Shown here one piece after another: positions 53,168-61,395 of a stretch of 64,000 nt of DNA. Each line of letters starts with the position of its first letter. Positions within the stretch are counted from its first letter, which is position 1. Source of the stretch: Gemmatimonadota bacterium (GTDB taxonomy: Bacteria > Latescibacterota > UBA2968 > UBA8231); assembly GCA_009841115.1 (NCBI GenBank), contig VXML01000069.1, positions 1-64,000 on the forward strand, read 5' to 3'. The position numbers and the translations under genes were made by a program. Under the pieces are notes generated by a model. It did not search any database, was not told the DNA's origin, and was given only the letters and a program-made list of their open reading frames with translations.

Positions 53168-53197
53168 GGACAAGGGTGGGTTATCCTCTAACTGGTA
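53168..53197. repeat. GTTA-N5-TAAC site C before the lipoprotein gene
   Basis: GGACAAGGGTGG precedes GTTATCCTCTAAC (53180-53192) and TGG follows. It ends 12 bases before the lipoprotein start codon and touches its ribosome site, so a protein bound here would block translation or transcription of that gene. Its upstream arm matches site A. Confidence 0.6.
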
Positions 53198-53208
53198 GGA
53201 GAAATACA

Positions 53209-53688
53209 ATGCGAACCTTGAAGTATGTTGGTATTCTCTTTGTCTCGCTGTTGGCATGGTCGTTCATTATTATCAACACTCAGGGGTGCGATAATCAGCC
53301 TGAACTCGACCCTTGTGAACGTATCGCTGAGTTCTCGCATCAGTGGGAGTGCACGATACCTGTCAGTGGAGAGGACGCTTTACACCTGACTCTGACTATG
53401 GTATATCAAGCGCCGTGCGTCTATGTGTGGGGCATAGAAATTCTACCGATTGGTGGCGAAGAGGCTATATACCTCTCTGCTGGTAAGCTGCTTATTACTG
53501 ACGTGAAGCGAGCAGACGATGCTATTATTCTCGGTATCCAATCGCGGCGCGACCAGTTTTGGGTGGAAAATAATGCGAGTGTGGACGAAATTGTTCACGG
53601 CCTTAGTGTCGCAGTAATACAGGGCGATTCGCTCAGTATATGGGGCCAGATACTCGGTAAGGTAAATCGTCGTTCAGTTATCCGATAA
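53209..53688 (+). CDS. Small hypothetical lipoprotein in a repeat-bounded module
   Basis: A 159-residue unrecognised protein. The signal peptide (GILFVSLLAWSFIIIN) ends in TQGC, giving a lipid-anchored Cys27. The mature part is rich in beta-type residues (LHLTLTMVYQAPCVYVWGIEI, GLSVAVIQGDSLSIWGQIL). The start at 53209 has GGAGA nine bases before it; an in-frame upstream ATG is not used. The AT-rich codon use (many ATT, TAT and GTA) stands out from the GC-rich neighbours. Its stop codon lies inside palindrome D. Likely a transferred gene. Confidence 0.7.
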   Translation: MRTLKYVGILFVSLLAWSFIIINTQGCDNQPELDPCERIAEFSHQWECTIPVSGEDALHLTLTMVYQAPCVYVWGIEILPIGGEEAIYLSAGKLLITDVKRADDAIILGIQSRRDQFWVENNASVDEIVHGLSVAVIQGDSLSIWGQILGKVNRRSVIR

Positions 53689-53692
53689 CTGA
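53674..53692. repeat. GTTA-N5-TAAC site D overlapping the lipoprotein stop codon
   Basis: TCAGTTATC-C-GATAACTGA is a 9-bp inverted repeat around one base. The TAA stop of the lipoprotein gene lies within it, exactly as the HTH gene stop overlaps site B. Possible terminator stem, but no T run follows. Confidence 0.65.
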
Positions 53693-53705
53693 GTTCACTT
53701 TTCAC

Positions 53706-53862
53706 GTTGGCTTATTATGGCTTATTCACAGGTCAATATGATGCAACTGATTGAAAATAAAGATGTTATATTATTATGGCTTATTACGGCTTATTCATAG
53801 GCCAATATGATGCAACTGATTGAAAATAAAGATGTTGGCTTATTATGGCTTATTCACAGGCC
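53706..53862. repeat. Two and a half tandem AT-rich repeats with DnaA-box-like sites
   Basis: Unit 1 (53706-53764, 59 bases), unit 2 (53765-53833, 69 bases with an extra decamer) and a partial unit 3 (53834-53862) share GGCTTATT, CAATATGATGCAACTGATTG and AAAATAAAGAT blocks. TTATTCACA occurs at 53722-53730 and 53850-53858, with the variant TTATTCATA at 53791-53799. The layout of AT-rich iterons with DnaA-like boxes resembles a plasmid or accessory replication origin, though it is short. Confidence 0.65.
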
Positions 53863-53884
53863 ACAGGTCACTAACCACGGCCTC

Positions 53885-54601
53885 TCAGACCGGCGGCGCT
53901 TCGAGAAAAACGCGCGCTCCCATATCGGCGTAGCGCGACCGGCTCTCGGCCGTGCCATTGCGAAAACAGACCGCGGTATCTGTGCCCTGCAAGGACTCAA
54001 CTACGTGGCGCACGCAATCATCGACGCTTTTCAGATGGGGATGTCCCCGGTGATTTAGATCCATTTGCAAGTCAGTGGGGCCAAAAGAGAGGCAATCGAC
54101 CCCAGGCCGCGCCAAGTTGAATGCACTCGTCGCGGCCGCCACCGATTCGACTTGCAGCCACAGCACCCCGTACTGGTTCCACCAATCCGCATACGCCTGA
54201 GGGCCGCTGCTCGCGTCGCCGACGCGGGCACCGCCGCCGTGGCTGCGCACCCCTTGCGGCAAGTAGTAGAAATTGGCCACGGCCTCTTCAGCGGTCGCCA
54301 CGGTCTCCACTTGGGGCACCTCGATCCCCGAAGGCCCTAAGTCCAGATAGTTGCCGATCAAATAGGTGTTGCGGGTGTGCTTGATGCGAAAGTGCAACGG
54401 CATGTCGAACTCCCCAACCATGCCCGCCAACGCGACCAAGCGGTCTTCGCTATAGGGCGAATGCTGGCTGTCGGTAAAGACAAAATCGCACGCGCCCAAC
54501 TCGGCAATGCGCTTGAAGGCGTCGCGCTCAATATCGCCGCGAATGCCAAACCCCACCACCTGTTCGCCCCGCTTAATTTTCTGCTTCAAATTCGCTGCCA
54601 T
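53885..54601 (-). CDS. HpcH/HpaI-type aldolase
   Basis: A 238-residue class II pyruvate-dependent aldolase family protein. The barrel shows GACDFVFTDSQHSPYS (family usually DFVxID-E-H), LDLGPSGIEVPQVETVATAEEA, the Arg-bearing YLPQGVRSHGG and LQVESVAAATSAFNLA plus GVDCLSFGPTDLQMDL. Relatives split 4-hydroxy-2-ketoheptanedioate or 2-keto-3-deoxy sugar acids to pyruvate and an aldehyde. The usual acidic metal ligand next to the first strand is replaced by Ser-Gln, which could alter metal binding. The ATG is preceded by AAAGGAGACG. Confidence 0.88.
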   Translation of the reverse strand: MAANLKQKIKRGEQVVGFGIRGDIERDAFKRIAELGACDFVFTDSQHSPYSEDRLVALAGMVGEFDMPLHFRIKHTRNTYLIGNYLDLGPSGIEVPQVETVATAEEAVANFYYLPQGVRSHGGGARVGDASSGPQAYADWWNQYGVLWLQVESVAAATSAFNLARPGVDCLSFGPTDLQMDLNHRGHPHLKSVDDCVRHVVESLQGTDTAVCFRNGTAESRSRYADMGARVFLEAPPV

Positions 54602-54637
54602 GCTCTCGTCTCCTTTAAGAGATTGCCAACGCCCCGG

Positions 54638-55522
54638 TTAGGCGTATAGCCCCAATATGCTAGCCACCAACCAGAGCAGGGTGTTGATCTGCAAAGGCCG
54701 ATCACTCCAGACGACTGCCGTCGGGTCGGCCCCCTGTCCTCGATGGTACACTAGATAGAGATAGCGCAACACGCCGTAGAGCACAAAAGGAATCGTCCAC
54801 TGCAATCGCGCATCTTCTACTCCGCCCACCCCCATCGCGTACAGCGCGTAGCAGACCACGGTCACAGCCGTGAGGACGGCGATCATTTGGTCGAGAAAAG
54901 GCAGGCTGTATTCTTTGAGAATGGCGCGGTGATCCGCGGCCGCATCCGCCAGTTGCACGATTTCCTGGCGGCGCTTGACCACAGCCACGAAGAGCACCAA
55001 GGCAAAGATACAGACGATAAACCAAGTGGAAATAGACACCTCGATGACCACGCCGCCACCGACGGCGCGCAGCAGGTAACACGCGGCTACGATCAGCACA
55101 TCCACCAATACCACGTGCTTGAGCCGGAGCGAGTACGCCGCGTTGAGCACCGCGTAGAGCACGGCCACCCACCCCAAATGAGGATGCAGCCAAAACGCAC
55201 AGGCCAACGCAAGGGCCAACGCGACCAAAGCCGCCCCCCAAGCCAACGAGACCGACAGGTGGCCAGCGGCAATCGGTCGATGGCACTTTTGGGGATGCAG
55301 GCGGTCGTACTGGCGGTCGAAGATGTCGTTGAACAAATAGACGCCGCCGCTCAGCAGGACGAAGCAGAGGGCCGCCCCTAAGCTGTGTATTAGGTAGGAA
55401 AGTTCAAATAGATGTTCGGAAAAGACGAGGGCGGGAAAGACGAAGACATTCTTGATCCACTGCCGGGGGCGCATGGACCAGAGGATGTAGTAGAGCGACA
55501 AAACTAGGCTATGCTTCGGCAC
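54638..55522 (-). CDS. UbiA-family prenyltransferase, decaprenyl-phosphate phosphoribosyltransferase-like
   Basis: A 294-residue polytopic membrane protein. RPRQWIKNVFVFPALVFSEH and GVYLFNDIFDRQYDRLHPQK (the Asn-Asp-x-x-x-Asp polyprenyl/Mg site, about residues 65-77), then RPIAAGHLS, match the phosphoribosyl-transferring branch of UbiA (Rv3806c-like) rather than quinone or haem enzymes. A second Asp-rich region is weak. Product would be decaprenyl- or undecaprenyl-phosphoribose, a precursor of arabinose donors. It lies 20 bases after frr and in the same direction. A later partner oxidase or epimerase is not in the window. Confidence 0.85.
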   Translation of the reverse strand: MPKHSLVLSLYYILWSMRPRQWIKNVFVFPALVFSEHLFELSYLIHSLGAALCFVLLSGGVYLFNDIFDRQYDRLHPQKCHRPIAAGHLSVSLAWGAALVALALALACAFWLHPHLGWVAVLYAVLNAAYSLRLKHVVLVDVLIVAACYLLRAVGGGVVIEVSISTWFIVCIFALVLFVAVVKRRQEIVQLADAAADHRAILKEYSLPFLDQMIAVLTAVTVVCYALYAMGVGGVEDARLQWTIPFVLYGVLRYLYLVYHRGQGADPTAVVWSDRPLQINTLLWLVASILGLYA

Positions 55523-55542
55523 AACCGGAGATGAGAGGCCGT

Positions 55543-56103
55543 TCAGACCTCCATGATCTCCTTTTCCTTGTTCTCGATGATCTCGTCAATGGAGGCCACG
55601 TATTCAGCGGTCAAATCCTGCACCTTTTTCTGCGCACTGCGCGACTCGTCTTCGGAGATATCCCCGTCCTTTTGCGCTTCCTGGAGCAAGTCGATCCCGT
55701 CGCGCCGCGCATGGCGCACGGCAACTCGCCCTTCCTCGGCTCGATGCCGGGCGACTTTGGTGATTTCTACCCGCCGCTCCTCGGTCAGTTCGGGAATGGG
55801 CAGTCGGATGATGGTGCCGTCGTTGGCCGGGTTGAGCCCCAAGCTCTTGTCGGCGAGAATGGCCTTTTCAATCACGGGAATCAAGGCCGCCTCCCAAGGC
55901 TTGATCGCCAACAAGCGCGGCTCGGGGACGCTGATCGTCGCCACCTGATTGAGCGGTGTCTGCTGGCCGTAGTAATCCACCCGCACGTTGTCGAGCATGG
56001 CGACCGAGGCCCGCCCCGTGCGGATAGAGGCTAAGTCGCGGCGCAGAGACTCAATGGCCTTATCCATAGCCTCTTTTACTGTTTCAATGACCTCTTCCAA
56101 CAT
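55543..56103 (-). CDS. frr: Ribosome recycling factor
   Basis: A 186-residue RRF, which splits post-termination ribosomes with EF-G. Conserved blocks are LRRDLASIRTGRASVAMLD, VDYYGQQTPLNQVATIS, GLNPANDGTIIRLPIPELTEERR and the C-terminal helix ending EIIENKEKEIMEV. Follows tsf by 18 bases; pyrH, which normally lies between them, is missing. Confidence 0.98.
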   Translation of the reverse strand: MLEEVIETVKEAMDKAIESLRRDLASIRTGRASVAMLDNVRVDYYGQQTPLNQVATISVPEPRLLAIKPWEAALIPVIEKAILADKSLGLNPANDGTIIRLPIPELTEERRVEITKVARHRAEEGRVAVRHARRDGIDLLQEAQKDGDISEDESRSAQKKVQDLTAEYVASIDEIIENKEKEIMEV

Positions 56104-56121
56104 GGCGGCCTCAATGTGCTT

Positions 56122-56724
56122 TCAAGCGTCTTCTCCCAAGACGAACCGCTCAAAGCGACGCACGGTAATTTTCTCGCCAATTTTAGCGGTTATTTCAGTG
56201 ACTAATTCGCCAATGGTCTGGTCGGGATTTTTGACGAAGACCTGTTCCATTAGGCAATTTTCCTGATAGAACTTTTCCATGCGGCCATCGACGATTTTCT
56301 CAGCAATGTGCTCGGGCTTACCCTCGTTTTTGGCCTGTTCGAGAAAGATGGCTCGCTCCTTTTCCACGGCGTCGGCGGGAATGCCCTCCCGATCGACCGC
56401 CAAAGGCTGAGAGGCAGCAATGTGCATGGCCACATCCTTGGCGAACTCTTGGAAGTCGCCAGTGCGAGCGACGAAGTCGGTTTCGCAGTTGACCTCTAGC
56501 AGCACGCCGAGGCGGCTGCCCTGGTGAATATACGCCTGGATCAGGCCCTCGCTGGCGTCGCGACCAGCTCGCTTTTCCACTGCGGACAGGCCCTGCTTGC
56601 GCAAGTACTCAATGGCCTTTTCGCTGTCGCCGCCGGTTTCTTGCAGGGCTTTCTTGCAATCCATCATGCCCAAGCCCGTTTTCTCTCGGAGCATTCGTAC
56701 GCTTTGTGCGGTAATCTGAGTCAT
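56122..56724 (-). CDS. tsf: Translation elongation factor Ts
   Basis: A 200-residue EF-Ts of the short form (one core domain, as in Thermus and many non-proteobacteria). VRMLREKTGLGMMDCKKALQ is the N-terminal EF-Tu-contacting module and GVLLEVNCETDFVARTGDF the core TDF motif that disrupts nucleotide binding on EF-Tu. Located 31 bases after rpsB. Confidence 0.98.
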   Translation of the reverse strand: MTQITAQSVRMLREKTGLGMMDCKKALQETGGDSEKAIEYLRKQGLSAVEKRAGRDASEGLIQAYIHQGSRLGVLLEVNCETDFVARTGDFQEFAKDVAMHIAASQPLAVDREGIPADAVEKERAIFLEQAKNEGKPEHIAEKIVDGRMEKFYQENCLMEQVFVKNPDQTIGELVTEITAKIGEKITVRRFERFVLGEDA

Positions 56725-56755
56725 CGTCGTTTGCTTTCAAAAGTAATTGATCTAG

Positions 56756-57544
56756 CTATGCAGTGGCCTCGGCTACATCCGCCGGGGCCTCTTCGGCTTG
56801 TTCGGTCTCCACGGCCTCTTCGGCCTCTTGCTTGTCGTCGCGCGCTGCTTTCTCGGCCTCAGCTTCGGCCCTACCCTCAATCACCGCGTCGGCGATCAGG
56901 CGCGTGATGAGGGCGATCGAGCGGATGGCATCGTCATTGCCAGGGATCGGATAGGTCACCAAGTCGGGATCGCAGTTGGTATCGACAATGGCCACGGAGG
57001 GAATGCCTAGCTTGGCCGCCTCGCGCACTGCGATGTGCTCCTTCTTGATATCTATGATAAAGACCAAGCCGGGCAAGCTACCCATGTTGCGGATGCCAGC
57101 CAAGGTCCGCTGGAGTCGGGCGCGCTCTTTTTCGAGCAGCAGAACTTCTTTTTTCTTGAGGTTCTCGTAGGTGCCGTCAGCCGAGATGCGGTCGAGATGC
57201 TCTAGGTGCCGGATGCTTTGGCGGATAGTCTGCCAGTTGGTCAACATCCCGCCGAGCCAGCGCTCGGTGACGTGAAACATGCCACAGCGTTCGGCTTCCT
57301 GTCGCACGAGTTCGGCGGCCTGTTTCTTCGTGCCGACAAAGAACACGGCGCGTCCAGCGCGCACCGTTTGACGCACGGTCTCGCAAGCGGCTTCGACCTT
57401 GCCGACCGTCTTTTGCAGGTCGATAATGTGGATGCCGTTGCGCTCGGTGAAGATGTAGGGCTGCATTTTGGGGTTCCAACGCCGGGTCTGGTGCCCGAAG
57501 TGGGTCCCCGCTTCCAGCAAGTCGCGGATAGTGAAGTCAGCCAT
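56756..57544 (-). CDS. rpsB: 30S ribosomal protein S2
   Basis: A 262-residue S2. [45 protein letters not shown] and [20 protein letters not shown] are characteristic. The C-terminal 40 residues are a Glu/Ala-rich tail beyond the usual core. AGGAGC lies ahead of the start. It begins the rpsB-tsf-frr unit. The 123 bases between it and the rpsI stop hold no clear gene. Confidence 0.98.
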   Translation of the reverse strand: MADFTIRDLLEAGTHFGHQTRRWNPKMQPYIFTERNGIHIIDLQKTVGKVEAACETVRQTVRAGRAVFFVGTKKQAAELVRQEAERCGMFHVTERWLGGMLTNWQTIRQSIRHLEHLDRISADGTYENLKKKEVLLLEKERARLQRTLAGIRNMGSLPGLVFIIDIKKEHIAVREAAKLGIPSVAIVDTNCDPDLVTYPIPGNDDAIRSIALITRLIADAVIEGRAEAEAEKAARDDKQEAEEAVETEQAEEAPADVAEATA

Positions 57545-57667
57545 GATCGCTCCTAAATGTTAGTTGGGCCTCCGCCTCCTTCATCTACACACAGAAGCCC
57601 CGCAGACGCCGAACGCCCACGGGACACTCTCTGCCGTGCATTGGGAAGCGTGTGTATTGGAATGGAA

Positions 57668-58060
57668 CTAGCGCTTGGAGAATTGGAAGCGCTTGCGTGC
57701 GCCAGCCAATCCGTACTTCTTGCGTTCTTTCTCGCGGGCGTCGCGCGTCAAAAAGCCGCCTTTCTTCAACACTTCCCGCTTCTGCGGGTCGTACTGCACC
57801 AAGGCGCGAGCAATGCCCAAACTCGCGGCACCGGCTTGACCGCGCAGGCCGCCGCCACGGGTGGAAATGTGGATGTCGAACGCGTTTCGCGTCTCGGTCA
57901 GATCCAGAGGCTGCACGAGGATCATCTCTAGGGAATCTCGGCGCAGGTATTCGCTGACCGCGCGACCGTTCATGTAAATAGTGCCATTGCCGAGCTGCAT
58001 GCGCACTCGGGCGACCGAGGTCTTTCTACGGCCGGTCGCTTCGTAGCTTTCTAAGGGCAT
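57668..58060 (-). CDS. rpsI: 30S ribosomal protein S9
   Basis: A 130-residue S9. GRRKTSVARVRMQLGNGTIY, the GGGLRGQAGAASLGIARALV central block and the C-terminal KKYGLAGARKRFQFSKR, whose last Arg reaches the P-site tRNA, are intact. Follows rplM by 18 bases as in most bacteria. Confidence 0.98.
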   Translation of the reverse strand: MPLESYEATGRRKTSVARVRMQLGNGTIYMNGRAVSEYLRRDSLEMILVQPLDLTETRNAFDIHISTRGGGLRGQAGAASLGIARALVQYDPQKREVLKKGGFLTRDAREKERKKYGLAGARKRFQFSKR

Positions 58061-58078
58061 GGGCGCGTTGCCTTTGGC

Positions 58079-58513
58079 TTAAAGTTCGAGAGGCTGGGGG
58101 TTTTGCGCTTGGTGCCGGTGTTCGCCGCCGGCATAAATGCGGAGCTTCTTTAGCTGCATCCGGCCCAATTTGGTGTGCGGCAGCATACCTCGCACGGCCT
58201 TGCGGATGATGCGGTCGGGATGCCGTTCGGACATGCGGCTATAGGGCGTAACCCGCAAGCCACCTGGATAGCCGGTGTGGCGGTAATAGACCTTTTTTTC
58301 GGCCTTGTTGCCCGTGACTTTTACCTTATCGGCATTAATCACGATGACGTGGTCGCCCACATCGGCATGTGGGGCGTATTCGGGCTTGCCCTTGCCGCGC
58401 AGCACTTGGGCGATTTCCGAAGCCAGCCGCCCTAGTATCTTATCAGTGGCATCAATCACAAACCACTGCCGCTTGATGTCGCCCGCTTTAGGGGCGTAAG
58501 TAATGTCGTTCAT
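58079..58513 (-). CDS. rplM: 50S ribosomal protein L13
   Basis: A 144-residue L13. RQWFVIDATDKILGRLASEI, GDHVIVINADKVKVTGNK, KVYYRHTGYPGG and VRGMLPHTKLGR are the family blocks. It leads the rplM-rpsI pair; the 56 bases before it separate it from the DedA gene and would contain its promoter and leader. Confidence 0.98.
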   Translation of the reverse strand: MNDITYAPKAGDIKRQWFVIDATDKILGRLASEIAQVLRGKGKPEYAPHADVGDHVIVINADKVKVTGNKAEKKVYYRHTGYPGGLRVTPYSRMSERHPDRIIRKAVRGMLPHTKLGRMQLKKLRIYAGGEHRHQAQNPQPLEL

Positions 58514-58569
58514 CGTCTTTTCTCAGATTATATAGAAATTGTCTAACCTAAGCCCTCTATCCGTGCTTG

Positions 58570-59178
58570 TCAAGGTTGGGCCACCCGTCGCTTGCGCCAC
58601 CAGCGCCAGAGTAGCACCGCCCCCACCAAGCACAGGATACCCACCAATAATCTATTGTATTGTGCGAGCAGTTCCATGACCTGTTCCCAGTTTTCACCCA
58701 CCAAAATTCCGGCGTAAAGCAGCAAGCCATTCCAAACTGCCATGCCGATCGCACCGCAGAGCGCGACAGTCGGCCAAGGCATGCGTCCCAGACCAGCACC
58801 GATGGCAATGACCGACCGAATGCCGCTTAAAAATCGGTTGCCTAAAATGAGCGCGACGCCGTAGCGACTGAGCCACTGCTCGGCCTGGTCCAGTTTCGCC
58901 GCGCCCCGACGGCCTGCGAAAAAGGCGCGCCCCCGGCTATAGCCCAAATAGTACATGACTAAAAAACCGGCCATACCCCCGGCACAAGTAGCAAGAAAAA
59001 CCGGCCATATATCCAAAAGGCCGCGCCCCACCAAATAGGCGCTGAACACCACCACCGTATCGCCCGGTATAGGTGGCACAATGTTTTCCAAAAAGGCGCT
59101 AAGCAACAAGATGCCATACGCCCACAGTGGATCGACGCCAGACAAGGCCGCGAGCAGGGAATCCAAATATTCTGCCAT
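58570..59178 (-). CDS. DedA family membrane protein
   Basis: A 202-residue polytopic protein of the DedA/VTT family; some members are thought to flip undecaprenyl phosphate or phospholipids. ENIVPPIPGDTVV near residue 30 and the NRFLSGIRSVIAI block (about 110) with its arginines are the typical re-entrant and charged motifs; about five hydrophobic segments are seen. It follows ispDF by 3 bases, which fits a link between isoprenoid supply and polyprenyl carrier recycling. Confidence 0.92.
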   Translation of the reverse strand: MAEYLDSLLAALSGVDPLWAYGILLLSAFLENIVPPIPGDTVVVFSAYLVGRGLLDIWPVFLATCAGGMAGFLVMYYLGYSRGRAFFAGRRGAAKLDQAEQWLSRYGVALILGNRFLSGIRSVIAIGAGLGRMPWPTVALCGAIGMAVWNGLLLYAGILVGENWEQVMELLAQYNRLLVGILCLVGAVLLWRWWRKRRVAQP

Positions 59179-59181
59179 GCT

Positions 59182-60348
59182 TTAGAGCGCCAAAAGGACC
59201 ACGGCTTGAGCTTCCATGCCTTCCTCCCTCCCGACAAACCCCAAGCGTTCAGTCGTCGTGGCCTTGAGCGAAACCTGTCCCACGTCTAGGCCCAAGGTCG
59301 CCGCTAGCGTTTGGCGCATCGCAGCTATGTGCGGCGCGAGCTTGGGCCGCTGGGCCGCAACGACCGCGTCAATGTGCTGGATTCGCGCCCCTCGTTCCGC
59401 TATCAGGGTACCGACCTGTTCGAGCAGCACCAAGCTCGATATGTCTTTGTATTGCGCGTCCGAGTCGGGGAAGAGCTGGCCGATATCTCCGGCCGCCAAG
59501 GCACCCAAGAGCGCGTCGATTATGGCATGTGTCAGCACATCCGCGTCCGAGTGGCCCGCCAACCCCCGATCAAAAGGCACGGTGACTCCGCCCAAAATTA
59601 GAGGTCGCCCTTCCTCCAAGCGATGCACGTCGTAGCCCTGTCCTATGCGCAAGCCCATAGCAGGCACCTCCTCCCTTGCGCGTACTCGCCATTCGGCCCA
59701 AGCCAGATCTTCGGGCGTGGTCAGCTTGCGGTTGTCGGCTTCGCCGGGCACGACGCAGACTGGGTGGCCCAGCCGCTCGACCAGCGCAGCGTCGTCGGTA
59801 GCCACCGCGTCGGTCCCAGCCGCGTGGTATGCCCTCAGCAGCAACTCGCGGTCAAAACCCTGCGGGGTCTGCGCCTGCCACAGCCGCTCGCGGTGCGGCG
59901 TACCGACGACCCGACCGTCCGCCACTTCCTTGATCGTCTCTACTACCGGCAAAGCGGGCAGCGCCGCTCCGTGCTCGCGAGTGGCGGCGACCACCCGCTC
60001 CAGCAGCCCCTCCGAAATAAACGGCCGCACGGCGTCGTGTACCAAAACCATATCGGCGCGGGTCTCCTGCAAGCCTCGATACACGGATGCACTGCGCTCA
60101 GCACCCCCAGGCACGAGGGCGGCGACTTTGGCAAAGCTCCCACTTTCACTCAATTGACTGCGGCAATAGTCCATGTCCTCGCGCCGCACGACCAAGACAA
60201 TACCAGTCACCAGCGAGCTAGCTTCGAGACGCGCGAGTACGTGCCAGAGCACGGGCCGGCCTCCTAACGGGAGGTACTGTTTGGGCCGATCTGCTCCCAT
60301 GCGCTGCCCCCGGCCGGCGGCCGGGATGATGGCGGTTATATTTTCCAC
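59182..60348 (-). CDS. ispDF: Bifunctional IspD/IspF of the MEP isoprenoid pathway
   Basis: A 388-residue fusion. The N-terminal IspD part (about 1-225) adds CMP to [31 protein letters not shown] and QAQTPQGF are present. The C-terminal IspF part (about 230-388) makes the cyclic diphosphate: [28 protein letters not shown] and [16 protein letters not shown] with its metal ligands. IspE, the enzyme in between, is encoded elsewhere. The GTG at 60348 gives the standard start; a TTG at 60360 overlapping queA by 8 bases is an alternative. Confidence 0.96.
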   Translation of the reverse strand: MENITAIIPAAGRGQRMGADRPKQYLPLGGRPVLWHVLARLEASSLVTGIVLVVRREDMDYCRSQLSESGSFAKVAALVPGGAERSASVYRGLQETRADMVLVHDAVRPFISEGLLERVVAATREHGAALPALPVVETIKEVADGRVVGTPHRERLWQAQTPQGFDRELLLRAYHAAGTDAVATDDAALVERLGHPVCVVPGEADNRKLTTPEDLAWAEWRVRAREEVPAMGLRIGQGYDVHRLEEGRPLILGGVTVPFDRGLAGHSDADVLTHAIIDALLGALAAGDIGQLFPDSDAQYKDISSLVLLEQVGTLIAERGARIQHIDAVVAAQRPKLAPHIAAMRQTLAATLGLDVGQVSLKATTTERLGFVGREEGMEAQAVVLLAL

Positions 60349-60352
60349 GATC

Positions 60353-61381
60353 TCACACAATCATCATGGCATCGCCATAGCTATAAAAGCGATAGCCCCG
60401 CTCTACGGCCTCGCGGTAGGCGGCCAAAAGCCGTTCCCGCCCGACAAACGCCGCCACGAGCAATAACAGACTCGAACGCGGCAGGTGAAAATTCGTCACC
60501 AACGTATCGACCGCCTTGAATGTGTAGGGCGGATAGATAAAAGCATTCGCAAATCCTCCGCAGGCGCGCACATACCCCTCAGCATCAACGCTTGACTCCA
60601 AGGTCCGCACCACGGTAGTACCTACGGCGACGATGCGTCCACCACCCGCGCGACAACGCCTGAGCGCGGCCGCCACCGACTCGTCGATTTCGCAGTATTC
60701 AGGCTCGAGTACATGCCGGCGCGGGTCAGCGCAACGCACCGGCTCGAACGTGCCCGGCCCCACGTGCAAGAGCACTTTTAGAACCGCCACGCCCTTGGCC
60801 GCGATCGCCGCGATTAACTGAGGGGTAAAGTGCAAGCCAGCCGTGGGCGCGGCAACCGCTCCCGGGCGCGCCGCATAGATAGTCTGATAGCGCTCCCGAT
60901 CCGCAGCTTCGGGCGGGCGCCGAATATAGGGCGGCAGCGGTATCTCCCCGATCTCTTCCAGCCGCGCCAGCACGTCTTCAACGGCAAAGCGCACGCGAAA
61001 CCGCCCCGGTGCAACCTGCTCAACGATGTGCGCTTCCACCGCTCCATCGCCAAACTCCAACTGCGTCTTTGGTTTTAAGCCCCGCCCAGGCCGCCCCATC
61101 GCCAGCCAATCGCCCTCAGTTAGCGACCTGAGCAACAGCAGTTCAACCCGCCCTCCAGTAGCGACTTTACGCCCTCTGAGCCGAGCTGGCACGACCTGTG
61201 TTTGATTCAATACTAGGGCGTCGCCAGGCGCGAGCTGATCGACGATAGCCCCAAAGTGCAGGTGCTGCAACGAGCCATCCGCCCGGTTCAAGAGCAACAG
61301 ACGCGCTTGATCGCGCTCGGGCGGTGGGCGTTGGGCGATCAGGGCCTCGGGCAGGTCAAAGTCGTAGTCCACTAGTTGCAT
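60353..61381 (-). CDS. queA: S-adenosylmethionine:tRNA ribosyltransferase-isomerase
   Basis: A 342-residue QueA, which moves the ribosyl part of SAM to preQ1 in tRNA to form epoxyqueuosine. [20 protein letters not shown] is the diagnostic N-terminus, then [24 protein letters not shown] and the C-terminal [16 protein letters not shown]. The frame is open for 180 codons before the ATG at 61381, but that part has no match and is out of the known fold. It precedes ispDF almost without gap. Confidence 0.96.
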   Translation of the reverse strand: MQLVDYDFDLPEALIAQRPPPERDQARLLLLNRADGSLQHLHFGAIVDQLAPGDALVLNQTQVVPARLRGRKVATGGRVELLLLRSLTEGDWLAMGRPGRGLKPKTQLEFGDGAVEAHIVEQVAPGRFRVRFAVEDVLARLEEIGEIPLPPYIRRPPEAADRERYQTIYAARPGAVAAPTAGLHFTPQLIAAIAAKGVAVLKVLLHVGPGTFEPVRCADPRRHVLEPEYCEIDESVAAALRRCRAGGGRIVAVGTTVVRTLESSVDAEGYVRACGGFANAFIYPPYTFKAVDTLVTNFHLPRSSLLLLVAAFVGRERLLAAYREAVERGYRFYSYGDAMMIV

Positions 61382-61395
61382 CGAGCAGTGCCCAC

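Noticed and set aside
52460..53692. Interpretation of the GTTA-N5-TAAC sites as integron attC sites
   Set aside because: attC needs RYYYAAC and GTTRRRY ends in the reverse order with longer paired arms, and no integrase gene is in the window.
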